Source of the DNA: Demequina pelophila
Lineage (GTDB): Bacteria; Actinomycetota; Actinomycetes; Actinomycetales; Demequinaceae
NCBI RefSeq assembly: GCF_000971175.1
Contig: NZ_BBLY01000001.1
Span: forward strand, 297,709-361,708
Length of the DNA stretch: 64,000 nucleotides
Direction of reading: 5' to 3'
Below are positions 11,238 to 19,574 of the stretch, in pieces (position 1 is the first letter of the stretch; the number at the start of each line of letters is the position of its first letter). The notes beneath the pieces were generated by a model. That model searched no databases and had not been told where the DNA came from. It worked only from the letters and a program-made list of their open reading frames with translations. The position numbers were made by a program, and so were the translations under genes.

Positions 11238-11870
11238 TCAGGACCGGGCGCGGATCACCTCGAGCGCCTCGTCCAGGCGCTCGCCGTTGAGGGCGACGTC
11301 GGCCTGCTCCTGCACGATCGGCTTGGCGTGCCACGCGATGCCGAGGCCCGCGGCCGCCATCATGTCCAGGTCGTTGGCACCGTCCCCGATGGCCACCGCA
11401 TCGGCCAGGGGGCAACCCACCTCCGCCGCGAAGGCGCGCAGGGTGTCGGCCTTCGCCGCCCGATCGATGACCGGGCCGACGGTGCGGCCCGTGAGCCGCC
11501 CGTCGACCACCTCGAGCGAGTTCGCACGGAAGCGGGTGATGCGCAGCCGCTCCGCGAGCCCGCCCACCACCTCGACGAAGCCGCCGGAGACGAGCGCGAC
11601 CTCCCAGCCCTCGTGCTGGAGCGTCGAGATGAGCGACTCCGCGCCGGGCGTGAAGCGCACCTGGGCGAGCACGTCCGCGAACACGGAGTCGGGGACACCC
11701 GCGAGCGTGGCGACGCGCTCGCTCAGCGAGGCCGAGAAGTCGAGCTCGCCGCGCATGGCGCGCTCGGTCACGGCCGCGACCTGCTCGCGCGTGCCCGCGC
11801 GCTCCGCGATGAGCTCGATGACCTCGGACGTGATCAGCGTGGAGTCGACGTCGAGGACGCAGAGCCTCAC
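11238..11870 (-). CDS. serB: phosphoserine phosphatase
   Basis: HAD-family phosphoserine phosphatase, the last step of serine synthesis. The 210-residue protein shows motif I DVDSTLI (nucleophile Asp near residue 7), motif II in VALVSGGF, and motif [21 protein letters not shown] with K-containing DRAAKADTL before it, the arrangement of SerB. It lacks the N-terminal ACT domains that many actinobacterial SerB proteins carry, so it is the short form. The start is GTG 11870, overlapping the glgC stop by four bases (GTGA). It is thus translationally coupled to a glycogen gene, an unusual partner. Confidence 0.9.
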   Translation of the reverse strand: MRLCVLDVDSTLITSEVIELIAERAGTREQVAAVTERAMRGELDFSASLSERVATLAGVPDSVFADVLAQVRFTPGAESLISTLQHEGWEVALVSGGFVEVVGGLAERLRITRFRANSLEVVDGRLTGRTVGPVIDRAAKADTLRAFAAEVGCPLADAVAIGDGANDLDMMAAAGLGIAWHAKPIVQEQADVALNGERLDEALEVIRARS

Positions 11871-13105
11871 TCGATGACCGTGCCCTTCGCGACGACCGTG
11901 ATGCCGGACTCCGTGACGGTGAAGCCGCGCGCGAGGTCGTGCTCGCGGTCGATGCCCACGCGGGCACCCTCCGACACCACCACGTCCTTGTCGAGGATCG
12001 CGCGGTGCACCTGGGCGTGGCGGTTGATCTGCACGCGGTCCAGCAGCACCGAGTCCGAGACGGTCGACCACGAGTGCAGGCGCGCACCGGGCGACAGCAC
12101 CGAGCCCGTGACCGTCGCTCCGGAGACGATGACCCCCGGGGAGACGACCGAGTCCGCGGCGTGGCCCAGGCGGCCCTCCTCGGAGTGGATGAACTTGGCC
12201 GGCGGGTTCGTGATGAGCCCCTGGTGCAGCGGCCACTCCTCGTTGTACACGTTGAACACCGGCATGACCGCGATGAGGTCCATGTGGGCGTCGTAGTACA
12301 TGTCGAGCGTACCCACGTCGCGCCAGTAGTCGCGGTCGCGGTCGGTCGAGCCCGGGACGTCGTTGCGAATGAAGTCGTAGACGCCGCAGGAGCCCTTCTC
12401 GACGAAGTAGGGGACGATGTCCCCGCCCATGTCGTGCTTCGACGTCGGGTTGTCGGCGTCCGCCTGGAGCGCCTCGAGCAGCGGGCCCGCGGTGGCGACG
12501 TAGTTGCCCATCGACGCGAGGATCTCGTGCGGGCTGTCCGGCAGGCCCTCGGGGTCGGTCGGCTTCTCGAGGAACGCGCGGATCCTGTCCGGCTGGGTCG
12601 GGTCCGCGTCGATGACGCCGAACTGGTCGGACAGCGAGATGGGCTGGCGGATGCCCGCGACGGTGAAGTCCGCGCCGGACTCGATGTGCGCGTCGACCAT
12701 CTGGGAGAAGTCCATGCGGTACACGTGGTCCGCACCCACGATCACCACGTAGTCGGGGCGCTCGTCCTCGATGATGTTGACCGTCTGGTAGATCGCGTCG
12801 GCGGAGCCCAGGTACCAGTGGGGGCCGCGACGCTGCTGCGCGGGCACCGGGGCGACGTAGTTGCCCAGCAGCGGCGACATGCGCCACGTGCGCGCGATGT
12901 GGCGGTCGAGCGAGTGGGACTTGTACTGCGTCAGCACGACCACGTGGAGGTAGCGCGAGTTGACCAGGTTGCTCAGTGCGAAGTCGATCAGGCGGTACGT
13001 GCCACCGAACGGCACGGCGGGCTTGGCGCGGGCGGCGGTGAGGGGCATGAGGCGCTTGCCCTCACCCCCGGCTAGGACGATGGCGAGAACTTTCGGCGCT
13101 GACAT
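11867..13105 (-). CDS. glgC: glucose-1-phosphate adenylyltransferase
   Basis: ADP-glucose pyrophosphorylase makes ADP-glucose, the donor for glycogen and maltose-1-phosphate synthesis. The 412-residue protein begins [19 protein letters not shown] with the nucleotide-binding GGEGKRL and KPAVPFGG. It continues with YEGTADAI-type sequence ([12 protein letters not shown] here), GADHVYRMD and a C-terminal left-handed beta-helix domain of hexapeptide-like repeats. ATG 13105 follows a TATGCT -10 box by 6 nt. glgA is divergent across a 73-nt spacer, so both glycogen genes can be controlled together. Confidence 0.95.
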   Translation of the reverse strand: MSAPKVLAIVLAGGEGKRLMPLTAARAKPAVPFGGTYRLIDFALSNLVNSRYLHVVVLTQYKSHSLDRHIARTWRMSPLLGNYVAPVPAQQRRGPHWYLGSADAIYQTVNIIEDERPDYVVIVGADHVYRMDFSQMVDAHIESGADFTVAGIRQPISLSDQFGVIDADPTQPDRIRAFLEKPTDPEGLPDSPHEILASMGNYVATAGPLLEALQADADNPTSKHDMGGDIVPYFVEKGSCGVYDFIRNDVPGSTDRDRDYWRDVGTLDMYYDAHMDLIAVMPVFNVYNEEWPLHQGLITNPPAKFIHSEEGRLGHAADSVVSPGVIVSGATVTGSVLSPGARLHSWSTVSDSVLLDRVQINRHAQVHRAILDKDVVVSEGARVGIDREHDLARGFTVTESGITVVAKGTVIE

Positions 13106-13111
13106 GGGGCC

Positions 13112-13117
13112 AGCATA
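13112..13117 (-). promoter_or_regulatory. -10 box TATGCT, leaderless glgC promoter
   Basis: TATGCT on the minus strand ends 6 nt before ATG 13105. Confidence 0.6.
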
Positions 13118-13165
13118 GGGGTTTCTTCGGGGTGCGATGTGAGCCTTGGCACACGTCGGAGCGAC

Positions 13166-13171
13166 TAGGTT
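13166..13171 (+). promoter_or_regulatory. -10 box TAGGTT, leaderless glgA promoter
   Basis: TAGGTT ends 7 nt before ATG 13179. Confidence 0.6.
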
Positions 13172-13178
13172 GGTGGCC

Positions 13179-14381
13179 ATGCGAGTCGACATCCTCACCC
13201 GTGAGTACCCGCCCCACATCTACGGCGGCGCCGGCGTCCACGTCAACGAGCTGGCCGCCGTGCTGCGCGGCCACATCGACGTGCGGGTCCGCGCCTTCGA
13301 CGGACCCCGCGAGGAGGAGGGGGTGACCGGCTACGAGGCCCTCGGCGGCGGCGTGGGCGACGCCTCGCTCGACGTCCTCGCCCACAACCTGCCCATGGCG
13401 AAGGACGTCGCCGGCGCGGACCTGGTCCACTCCCACACCTGGTACGCGAACATGGGCGGCCACTTCGCCTCGCTGCTGCACGGCGTCCCGCACCTGATCT
13501 CCGCGCACTCGCTCGAGCCGCTGCGGCCGTGGAAGGCCGAGCAGCTGGGCGGCGGCTACCGCGTGTCCTCGTGGATCGAGAAGACCGCCTACGAGGCGGC
13601 CGCCGGCATCATCGCCGTCTCCGACGGCATGCGCAAGGACGTGCTGCGCTGCTACCCGGACGTCGACCCCGCGAAGGTCCACGTGGTCCACAACGGCATC
13701 GACCTGTCCGCCTGGGCCAAGCCCGTCACCGACGAGGAGCGGGCGAAGGCCGATGCGGTGGTCGCCGAGTGGGGGATCGACCCCACCCGTCCGGCGATCG
13801 TCTTCGTGGGCCGCATCACGCGCCAGAAGGGCCTGCCGCACTTCCTCAAGGCCGTCGAGCAGCTGCCCCAGGACATCCAGGTGGTGCTGTGCGCCGGCGC
13901 CCCGGACACCAAGGAGATCGCCGCCGAGGTCTCCACCGCGGTCGCGAAGCTCCAGGAGGAGCGCGACGGCGTCATCTGGATCGAGAAGATGCTCCCGCGC
14001 CCCGAGCTGGTCGCCGTGCTCGACGCGTGCACCGCGTTCGTGTGCCCGTCCGTCTACGAGCCGCTGGGCATCGTCAACCTCGAGGCCATGGCCGTGGGGC
14101 TCCCGGTGGTCGCGACCGCGACCGGCGGCATCCCCGAGGTGGTCGTCCACGGCGAGACCGGCACGCTCGTGCCCATCGAGCAGGTGCAGGACGGCACCGG
14201 CACCCCGCTCGACCCCGAGGGCTTCTCGCGCGACCTGGCCGCGGCGCTGACCGACATGGTGGCGGACACGGACCGGGCCGCTCGCATGGGCGAGGCCGGC
14301 CGGCAGCGCGCCGCCGACGCGTTCTCGTGGGAGGCGATCGCGGAGCGGACGCTCGACGTCTACCGCCAGATCCTTCGCTAG
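13179..14381 (+). CDS. glgA: GT4 glycogen synthase / alpha-maltose-1-phosphate synthase (GlgA/GlgM type)
   Basis: Retaining GT4 glycosyltransferase of 400 residues. It starts [21 protein letters not shown], the N-terminal glycine-rich donor loop of actinobacterial GlgA/GlgM. The C-terminal half has [10 protein letters not shown] and the Glu-rich nucleotide-sugar motif ALGIV-like [21 protein letters not shown]. In mycobacteria this GT4 type (GlgM) mainly transfers glucose from ADP-glucose to glucose-1-phosphate to make maltose-1-phosphate; the sequence alone does not separate that from classical glycogen synthase. Divergent glgC supplies the donor. Confidence 0.88.
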   Translation: MRVDILTREYPPHIYGGAGVHVNELAAVLRGHIDVRVRAFDGPREEEGVTGYEALGGGVGDASLDVLAHNLPMAKDVAGADLVHSHTWYANMGGHFASLLHGVPHLISAHSLEPLRPWKAEQLGGGYRVSSWIEKTAYEAAAGIIAVSDGMRKDVLRCYPDVDPAKVHVVHNGIDLSAWAKPVTDEERAKADAVVAEWGIDPTRPAIVFVGRITRQKGLPHFLKAVEQLPQDIQVVLCAGAPDTKEIAAEVSTAVAKLQEERDGVIWIEKMLPRPELVAVLDACTAFVCPSVYEPLGIVNLEAMAVGLPVVATATGGIPEVVVHGETGTLVPIEQVQDGTGTPLDPEGFSRDLAAALTDMVADTDRAARMGEAGRQRAADAFSWEAIAERTLDVYRQILR

Positions 14382-14384
14382 GCT
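14379..14384 (+). promoter_or_regulatory. -10 box TAGGCT, leaderless promoter of ABC ATPase gene
   Basis: TAGGCT overlaps the glgA stop codon and ends 7 nt before ATG 14392. Confidence 0.6.
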
Positions 14385-14391
14385 CGCGCCC

Positions 14392-15174
14392 ATGACTGAG
14401 GTGCTCGCATTCGAGGGCGTGACGGTGCGCCGGGGCGACAACGACATTCTCCGCGACGTGTCGTGGACCGTCGACGACCGGGATCGCTGGGTGATCCTGG
14501 GGCCCAACGGCGCGGGCAAGACCACCCTCATGTCCATCGTGGGCGCGCGCCTGCACCCCACCTCGGGCACCGCGCGCGTCCTCGACGAGACGCTCGGGGA
14601 GACCGACGTGCGGGAGCTGCGCGTGCGCGTGGGCCTCTCGAGCGCCGCGCTCGCCGACCGCATCCCCGGGCACGAGACGGTCAAGAACGTGGTCATGACC
14701 GCCTCGTACGGCGTCACCGGGCGCTGGCGCGAGGAGTACGACCCCATCGACGAGGAGCGGGCCGATGCGCTGCTCGCGGCGTTCGGCATGTCCGGCTTCG
14801 CGGGGAGGGAGTTCGGGACGCTCAGCGAGGGCGAGCGCAAGCGCGTCCAGGTGGCCCGCGCGCTCATGGCCGACCCCGAGCTGCTCGTGCTCGACGAGCC
14901 CGCCGCGGGCCTGGACCTGGGCGGCCGCGAGGAGCTGCTCGCCGCGCTCACCGAGCTGGCGGGGGACCGGCGCTCGCCGGCGATCCTCATGGTGACCCAC
15001 CACGTCGAGGAGATCCCGGTGGACTTCACCCACGTGCTCCTCATGCGCGACGGCCGGATCGTCGCCGCGGGCCCCCTCGCGGAGACCCTCACGGAGGCGA
15101 ACCTCGAGGCCACCTACGGCATGCCGATCGCCCTCACGGAGGCCGACGGCCGCTACGCCGCCCGGGGCGCCTGA
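14392..15174 (+). CDS. ABC transporter ATP-binding protein (orphan)
   Basis: Single ABC ATPase of 260 residues with GPNGAGKTT (Walker A, about 39-47), LSEGERKRVQVARAL as signature (LSEGE rather than LSGGQ), LLVLDEPAAGLDLGGRE and the switch histidine in MVTHHVEEIP. The LSEGERKR/DEPAAGLD style matches the YlmA/ModF-like group of ATPases. No permease lies beside it; an NfeD/SPFH pair follows after a 136-nt gap. It could serve a permease elsewhere or have a non-transport role; the substrate is unknown. Transcription likely starts at the ATG from its own leaderless promoter. Confidence 0.8.
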   Translation: MTEVLAFEGVTVRRGDNDILRDVSWTVDDRDRWVILGPNGAGKTTLMSIVGARLHPTSGTARVLDETLGETDVRELRVRVGLSSAALADRIPGHETVKNVVMTASYGVTGRWREEYDPIDEERADALLAAFGMSGFAGREFGTLSEGERKRVQVARALMADPELLVLDEPAAGLDLGGREELLAALTELAGDRRSPAILMVTHHVEEIPVDFTHVLLMRDGRIVAAGPLAETLTEANLEATYGMPIALTEADGRYAARGA

Positions 15175-15257
15175 CGGTCCATCCCGCCACGTAATCCCCG
15201 GGGTGAGCGCCGCCCTGGCGGGCGGTGCGACCGTCCTGGCCGTGCATCGTCCCCCGG

Positions 15258-15263
15258 TACGAT
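15258..15263 (+). promoter_or_regulatory. -10 box TACGAT upstream of nfeD-SPFH operon
   Basis: TACGAT lies 47 nt before ATG 15311; the leader carries the GAGGAGG ribosome-binding site. A GGGMCGATGC-family 10-mer sits just upstream (15244-15253). Confidence 0.45.
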
Positions 15264-15310
15264 GTGGGGAGACGGCAAGCGCCATCGGGCGCGACGCGAG
15301 GAGGCGGACG

Positions 15311-15748
15311 ATGCAGTTCCTGTGGTGGTTCATCGGTGCGATGATCCTGGGCGCGGCCGAGCTGTTCACGCTCGATCTGCTGTTCGCGATGCTCGCCGTG
15401 GGCGCGCTCGCCGGCGGCGTGGCCGCGCTGCTGGGCGCGCCGTGGTGGCTGAGCACGATCGTCGCGCTGGCCGTGGCCTCCGCGCTCATCGCCGGGCTGC
15501 GGCCCTTCCTGCTGAAGACGCTGCGCGCCAAGGGCGAGGCACAGCCGCAGACCAATACCAAGGCGCTGGTGGGCCGCGAGGCCCGCGCCATCGACGAGGT
15601 CACCGAGGTGCGTGGCCGGGTCAAGCTCGCGGGCGAGGTCTGGACCGCCCGCACCGAGAACGACGCGCCGCCCATCCCCGAGGGGTCCGAGGTGCGCGTG
15701 CTGAGAATCGATGGGGCGACGGCGATCGTCGGCCCCGAGGAGGCATGA
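15311..15748 (+). CDS. NfeD-like membrane protein with OB-fold domain
   Basis: NfeD-family protein of 145 residues. Two or three hydrophobic helices (residues 3-70) are followed by a soluble OB-fold domain with the hallmark LVGREARAIDEV...GRVKLAGEVWTARTEN and VRVLRIDGATAIVGP. NfeD proteins partner SPFH/stomatin proteins in membrane microdomain complexes, and the next gene is exactly such a protein. ATG 15311 follows GAGGAGG at good spacing. The stop overlaps the start region of the SPFH gene, indicating coupled translation. It is the short form without the N-terminal ClpP-like protease domain. Confidence 0.9.
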   Translation: MQFLWWFIGAMILGAAELFTLDLLFAMLAVGALAGGVAALLGAPWWLSTIVALAVASALIAGLRPFLLKTLRAKGEAQPQTNTKALVGREARAIDEVTEVRGRVKLAGEVWTARTENDAPPIPEGSEVRVLRIDGATAIVGPEEA

Positions 15749-16827
15749 TGGAAGACGCTCAGATTGTCACGATCGTCGTGTGGGTCGCTGTCGCGGTTCT
15801 CGCGCTGTTCGTCATCACCGCGATCGCGAAGGCGGTCGTGGTGGTCCCGCAGACCCAGGCGATCATCGTCGAGCGGCTGGGCCGCTACCACGTCACCATG
15901 GATGCCGGACTGCACCTGCTGGTGCCGTTCATCGACCGGGCGCGTGCCAAGGTGGACCTGCGCGAGCAGGTGTACTCGTTCCCGCCGCAGTCGGTGATCA
16001 CGTCCGACAACCTGGTGGTCGACATCGACACGGTCATCTACTTCCAGGTGACGGACGCGAAGTCCGCGGTGTACGAGATCCAGAACTACATCATCGGTGT
16101 CGAGCAGCTCACCACCACGACGCTCCGTAACATCGTCGGCACCATGGACCTCGAGCAGACGCTCACCAGCCGCGACCAGATCAACGGCCAGCTGCGCGGC
16201 GTGCTCGACGAGGCGACCGGCCGCTGGGGCATCCGCGTCAACCGCGTGGAGCTCAAGTCGATCGAGCCGCCGCTGTCCATCAAGGACTCGATGGAGAAGC
16301 AGATGCGTGCCGAGCGTGACCGCCGCGCCGCGATCCTCACCGCGGAGGGCGTCAAGCAGTCGGCGATCCTGACCGCGGAGGGCGAGAAGCAGTCCGCGAT
16401 CCTCAAGGCCGAGGGTGAGGCGCAGTCCAAGATCCTCACCGCCGAGGGTGAGGCGCGCGCGATCCTGCAGGTGTTCGACGCCATCCACGAGGGCGACGCC
16501 GACTCCAAGCTGCTCGCGTACCAGTACCTGCAGGTGCTGCCCGAGATCGCGAAGACCGAGTCGAACAAGGTGTGGTTCGTGCCCACCGAGTTCACCGGCG
16601 CGCTCAAGTCCATCTCCGCGGCGTTCGGCGCCGAGGAGTCGCTGTCGCCGCTCGAGCGCGACCCCGAGCGTGCCCGGACGGGCTCGCGGATCACCTCCGC
16701 GCTCGCCGACCCGCGCGAGGCGCTCGAGGAGGCCCGCCGCCAGGCCGAGGGCTTCGCCGCCGAGGCGGACCAGGCCGGCACCGGCTCGGGCCGCAGCTTC
16801 GACCCGGACGCAGAGAAGGGGCAGTAA
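15748..16827 (+). CDS. SPFH/Band 7 (stomatin/QmcA-like) membrane protein
   Basis: Membrane-anchored SPFH protein of 359 residues: an N-terminal helix (about 5-28), then the Band 7 domain with VVPQTQAIIVERLGRYH and the ITSDNLVVDIDTVIYFQV core. A coiled-coil region follows with four near-repeats of the form AILTAEGxKQS (about residues 185-235). The C-terminal 60 residues are acidic and probably flexible. Such proteins form oligomeric cages or microdomains with NfeD. ATG 15745 and ATG 15748 are both in frame; GGAGG ends at 15743, so 15748 has the better spacing. A strong terminator follows at 16880. Confidence 0.9.
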   Translation: MEDAQIVTIVVWVAVAVLALFVITAIAKAVVVVPQTQAIIVERLGRYHVTMDAGLHLLVPFIDRARAKVDLREQVYSFPPQSVITSDNLVVDIDTVIYFQVTDAKSAVYEIQNYIIGVEQLTTTTLRNIVGTMDLEQTLTSRDQINGQLRGVLDEATGRWGIRVNRVELKSIEPPLSIKDSMEKQMRAERDRRAAILTAEGVKQSAILTAEGEKQSAILKAEGEAQSKILTAEGEARAILQVFDAIHEGDADSKLLAYQYLQVLPEIAKTESNKVWFVPTEFTGALKSISAAFGAEESLSPLERDPERARTGSRITSALADPREALEEARRQAEGFAAEADQAGTGSGRSFDPDAEKGQ

Positions 16828-16879
16828 GGGGTTCGGCTCGCGCCGCACCTACTCGACGCTCTCCCTACCGCTTCGTCCT

Positions 16880-16918
16880 CCGAAACGAGGCCATCTGGTT
16901 CAGATGGCCTCGTTTCGG
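16880..16918 (+). terminator. perfect 18-bp stem-loop terminator after the nfeD-SPFH operon
   Basis: Arms 16880-16897 and 16901-16918 pair perfectly (CCGAAACGAGGCCATCTG and its reverse complement) around the 3-nt loop GTT. There is no long T-run after it. Position between converging transcription units suits a bidirectional terminator. Confidence 0.85.
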
Positions 16919-16950
16919 CCGTGTGCGGGGCTCAACCCAGGCCGATGCGC

Positions 16951-17005
16951 GCCTCGCTCAGCCGGGCGGCGCCTCGGTCAGCCGGGCGGCGCCTCGCTCG
17001 GCCGG
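16951..17005. repeat. 20-bp tandem repeat, about 2.75 copies, at the 3' end of the DUF2157-like gene
   Basis: Units at 16951-16970, 16971-16990 and a partial unit 16991-17005 differ by one or two bases. The last codons and stop of the minus-strand gene fall inside the array, so the array repeats that gene's SEAPPG-stop end downstream of itself. Confidence 0.8.
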
Positions 17006-18126
17006 CGCGTCCGGTCCCGCACCATCCACACGGCGGCGACCACCAGCAGCACGCCCGTCGCGAGCACGCCGAGCCACGTCGCGAACGCGTCCTCGACGAC
17101 CTCCTCGATGAGCTGCGGCATGGCCGTGAGCAGGCCGATGCCGCCGGGCACGATCAACACCGCCACGTCCCGGCGCGTGATGGCGGCCACGATCATCGCC
17201 ACCGCGCACGCGACGGCCGCCGCCAGCACCCACGCGCGGGCGTCGTCGAAGGCGCTGGTCTGCAGCCCGTAGATCACCGTGAGCCCGCCGATCACGAGTC
17301 CGAGCTTCTCGGGCACGAGCCGCCCCAGCGCGGACAGCACGATCCACACGGCGCCGATGGCGGCCGTCGTGAGGCCCGAGGCGAGCGACATGGTCATTCC
17401 GCGATCGTCGAGCACCGTCGCGTAGAGCGCGGTCGCGGTGGCGAGGATGCCGGCGAGCAGGGCCATCTGGGCCAGCGCCCGCCGTCGCGCCGCGTAGATC
17501 GCCGCCGCAACCGCCGTGGCTGCGCCCGCCGCGATCAGCGCCGACGCGGGGTCCTCGACGCCGCCGCTGTCCGCGGAGAGCCAGGCGAGCCACGCGGTGA
17601 GGCCCACGGTCACGGCCAGCAGCGCGGAGGCGAGGCGCTGGGCCGGCGCCGTCGGATAGCGCGCCGTCACCAGGCCCGCGACCAGAGCGGCGATCGTCAG
17701 CGCCGCGACGACGCCCACCCGCGCCGCGTCGTTGAGGTCCTCCCACGCGTTGCCGATGAGGAACGTCACGGCCGACACGACGAGCACCGCGCCCAGGTAG
17801 CCGACGATCTCGCCCACCACCGCGAGCGCGTGCGGCGCGGCCGGTGGGGCCTCGTGCGCGGCCTCACGCGAAGCCTCCGACCCGGGCGCTGCCGGCGCGG
17901 CCTCACGCGAAGCCTCCGACCCGGGCGCTGCCGGCGCGGCCTCACCGGGCGGGGAGGGAGGCGTGGTCCCGTCCGGTGAGGAGATCTCCGTCGTCTCCAT
18001 CTGGCCGCGCTCGCGTTCGAAACCGAGCAGCCGCTCGGCGGTCTCGCGATCGATGAGGCCCGCCTGGGCCCACGCCTCGATGCGCGAGGCGATCCCCGGT
18101 CCGGTGCCTGCCGGTGCGTCGTCCAT
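16978..18126 (-). CDS. DUF2157-like multi-pass membrane protein
   Basis: Predicted membrane protein of 382 residues. A soluble N-terminus (about 1-95) has a helical ASRIEAWAQAGLIDRETAERLLGFERERG segment, the amphipathic start of DUF2157 proteins. It is followed by an Ala/Pro/Glu-rich spacer made of a 13-residue repeat and then about ten hydrophobic helices (about 100-370). The function of the family is unknown. ATG 18126 is the start with the family-like N-terminus. The gene's 3' end lies in a 20-bp tandem repeat. The divergent TrmH gene begins about 100 nt upstream. Confidence 0.7.
   Translation of the reverse strand: MDDAPAGTGPGIASRIEAWAQAGLIDRETAERLLGFERERGQMETTEISSPDGTTPPSPPGEAAPAAPGSEASREAAPAAPGSEASREAAHEAPPAAPHALAVVGEIVGYLGAVLVVSAVTFLIGNAWEDLNDAARVGVVAALTIAALVAGLVTARYPTAPAQRLASALLAVTVGLTAWLAWLSADSGGVEDPASALIAAGAATAVAAAIYAARRRALAQMALLAGILATATALYATVLDDRGMTMSLASGLTTAAIGAVWIVLSALGRLVPEKLGLVIGGLTVIYGLQTSAFDDARAWVLAAAVACAVAMIVAAITRRDVAVLIVPGGIGLLTAMPQLIEEVVEDAFATWLGVLATGVLLVVAAVWMVRDRTRRPSEAPPG
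17858..17945. repeat. 39-bp tandem repeat inside the DUF2157-like gene
   Basis: Two identical 39-bp units (17858-17896, 17897-17935) and the first 10 bp of a third. The unit encodes the 13-residue linker AAPAAPGSEASRE. Being in frame, copy number could vary without breaking the protein. Confidence 0.85.
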
Positions 18127-18218
18127 GGCGCGCCACCTTCCCTCCGCGCGGCGACTCCCGTTACCTGCGATTTTACTCCCGGGATGGGCGCGCTGCACGG
18201 GCGTCGCGGGCGCCCTGA

Positions 18219-18224
18219 GACAAT
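18219..18224 (+). promoter_or_regulatory. -10 box GACAAT, leaderless promoter of TrmH-like gene
   Basis: GACAAT ends 6 nt before ATG 18231. Confidence 0.5.
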
Positions 18225-18230
18225 GCCGCC

Positions 18231-19085
18231 ATGCCCGTGATCCGCCTCGCCGACGCCCCCGCCGACGCCGCTCCAGCCGACGCCGCGCACCCCGAGGCGT
18301 CCGCCGCGGACCCGCTCGCCGACTACCGCGGCCTCACCGACGTCGCCCTGCGCCGCGTGCTCGAGCCCGAGCGCGGCCTCTACATGGCCGAGGGCGCCAA
18401 GGTGATCTCCCGCGCGCTCGCCGCCGGCCACGAGCCCCGCTCCGTGCTCGTCACCGAGCGCTGGCTCCCCGGCGTCGAGGAGGCCCTCGCCGCCGCCGGC
18501 GTCGACGCGCCGGTGTATGTCGGCTCGGAGGCCCTCCTCGAATCCGTCACCGGATTCCAGGTGCACCGGGGCGCCCTGGCGGCCATGCATCGTCCCGTGC
18601 TGCCCAGCCTGGAGGAGCTCGCCCGGGAGGCCCGGCGCATCGTGGTCCTCGAGGGGATCGTGGACCACACGAATGTGGGGGCCATCTTCCGGTCCGCGGC
18701 CGGGATCGGGGCCGACGCGGTGGTCGTCGCGCCCACCTGCGCGGACCCGCTGTACCGGCGCTCGGTCAAGGTGTCGATGGGGACCGTGTTCCAGGTGCCG
18801 TGGACGCGCGCGACGCAGTGGCCGGACGCGCTCGACACCCTGCGCGGCCTGGGCTTCGCGGTCGCGGGCCTCGCCCTGAGGGACGACGCGGTGCCCCTCG
18901 ACCAGTACGCGGCCCGCGGCCACGAGCGGGTCGCCCTGGTCATGGGCGCCGAGGGCGACGGACTCACCCGCGCCGCGCTCGCCCATGTCGACGACGCGGT
19001 CGTCATCCCCATGCACGGGGGAGTGGACTCCCTCAACGTCGCGGCCGCCTCCGCGGTCGCGATGTGGGCGCTGCGGGCCCGCTGA
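18231..19085 (+). CDS. TrmH/SpoU family RNA 2'-O-methyltransferase
   Basis: SPOUT-class RNA ribose methyltransferase of 284 residues. The N-terminal substrate-binding part is followed by the three SpoU motifs that build the knotted SAM site: NVGAIFRSAAG (motif 1), VMGAEGDGL (motif 2) and IPMHGGVDSLNVAAASAVAMW (motif 3). The N-terminus before DYRGLTDVAL is Ala/Asp-rich and variable. The family methylates tRNA or rRNA; the target nucleotide cannot be read from the sequence. ATG 18231 has a close -10 box and no ribosome-binding site. Confidence 0.9.
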   Translation: MPVIRLADAPADAAPADAAHPEASAADPLADYRGLTDVALRRVLEPERGLYMAEGAKVISRALAAGHEPRSVLVTERWLPGVEEALAAAGVDAPVYVGSEALLESVTGFQVHRGALAAMHRPVLPSLEELAREARRIVVLEGIVDHTNVGAIFRSAAGIGADAVVVAPTCADPLYRRSVKVSMGTVFQVPWTRATQWPDALDTLRGLGFAVAGLALRDDAVPLDQYAARGHERVALVMGAEGDGLTRAALAHVDDAVVIPMHGGVDSLNVAAASAVAMWALRAR

Positions 19086-19098
19086 GCCCCCTTCTTCC

Positions 19099-19279
19099 CC
19101 GGACACTCCGCACGGATTCCGGCTCGACACGGGACCCCTCGCGGTTCGGGACACTGAGGACCGCTTTGCGGGGGCAACTGCGCGCTGCGGGACAGTGTGG
19201 ACCGCGGATGCCGCGGTGGACCAGTCCGCAGTGTCCCGCAGCGCACGCGGATCGCACTCTGGCGGTCCTGACTGTCCCG
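19099..19279. repeat. intergenic repeat cluster, GCGGTCCnnnnTGTCCCG / CGGACACTCCGCACGGAT family
   Basis: Copies: CCGGACACTCCGCACGGAT at 19099-19117 (identical 19-mer at 49860-49878); CGGGACACTGAGGACCGC at 19147-19164; CGGGACAGTGTGGACCGC at 19188-19205; AGTCCGCAGTGTCCCG at 19223-19238; GCGGTCCTGACTGTCCCG at 19262-19279. They occur in both orientations and relate to the argG-argH spacer repeats. Confidence 0.8.
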
Positions 19280-19340
19280 GTCGGGAGGCGAGGCGCTCGG
19301 GGCGTGGAGCTCGCGTCATGCCTCGGGGCGACGGTGCAGA

Positions 19341-19456
19341 TCACCTGTCCACACGTTTTCTGCGCTGCTCCACACACGGCCCGGCGTGTCGTCGGCGTGT
19401 CGCCGCGATATCAGCGAATTTGCGGCGGATCCCGGCTGCCGTGTGTGGACAGGTGA
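19341..19456. repeat. 14-bp inverted repeat with DnaA-box-like cores
   Basis: TCACCTGTCCACAC (19341-19354) is exactly repeated inverted at 19443-19456. The core CTGTCCACA matches the actinobacterial DnaA box TTGTCCACA in 8 of 9 positions on both arms. A further arm, CCACACACGGC (19370-19380), can compete for pairing with the right-hand copy. Confidence 0.6.
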
Positions 19457-19508
19457 CGGCCGTCGCGCCGGTCCTCCACGGCGCCTTGCCGGTGTCGGAG
19501 GGGTGGTT

Positions 19509-19514
19509 CATAAT
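19509..19514 (+). promoter_or_regulatory. probable -10 box CATAAT of the imu operon
   Basis: CATAAT is the only AT-rich hexamer near the operon and lies 11 nt before the SOS box, so LexA bound there would block initiation. Confidence 0.45.
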
Positions 19515-19525
19515 CGAAGACGTGT

Positions 19526-19541
19526 TCGAACATGTGTTCGA
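19526..19541. promoter_or_regulatory. LexA operator (SOS box) of imuA'-imuB-dnaE2
   Basis: TCGAACATGTGTTCGA is a perfect palindrome-type match to the actinobacterial SOS box TCGAAC-N4-GTTCGA, 34 nt before the imuA' start. In mycobacteria this cassette is LexA-controlled and DNA-damage induced; the same control is inferred here. Confidence 0.93.
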
Positions 19542-19574
19542 ATGGGTGGACGATGAGACGGCCGGGAGGTGGGT

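Larger units (their letters stand above)
19086..19574. other. 489-nt gene-free, repeat-rich region upstream of the imu operon
   Basis: No gene is supported. The left half (19099-19279) is packed with GGTCCGCAGTGTCCCG-family repeats. The middle holds a 14-bp inverted repeat with DnaA-box-like cores (19341-19354 and 19443-19456). The right end holds the imuA' promoter and SOS box. Each is listed separately. Confidence 0.75.

Noticed and set aside
19341-19456. Chromosomal replication origin
   Set aside because: Only two DnaA-like boxes, each with a mismatch, and none of dnaA, dnaN or gyrB nearby.
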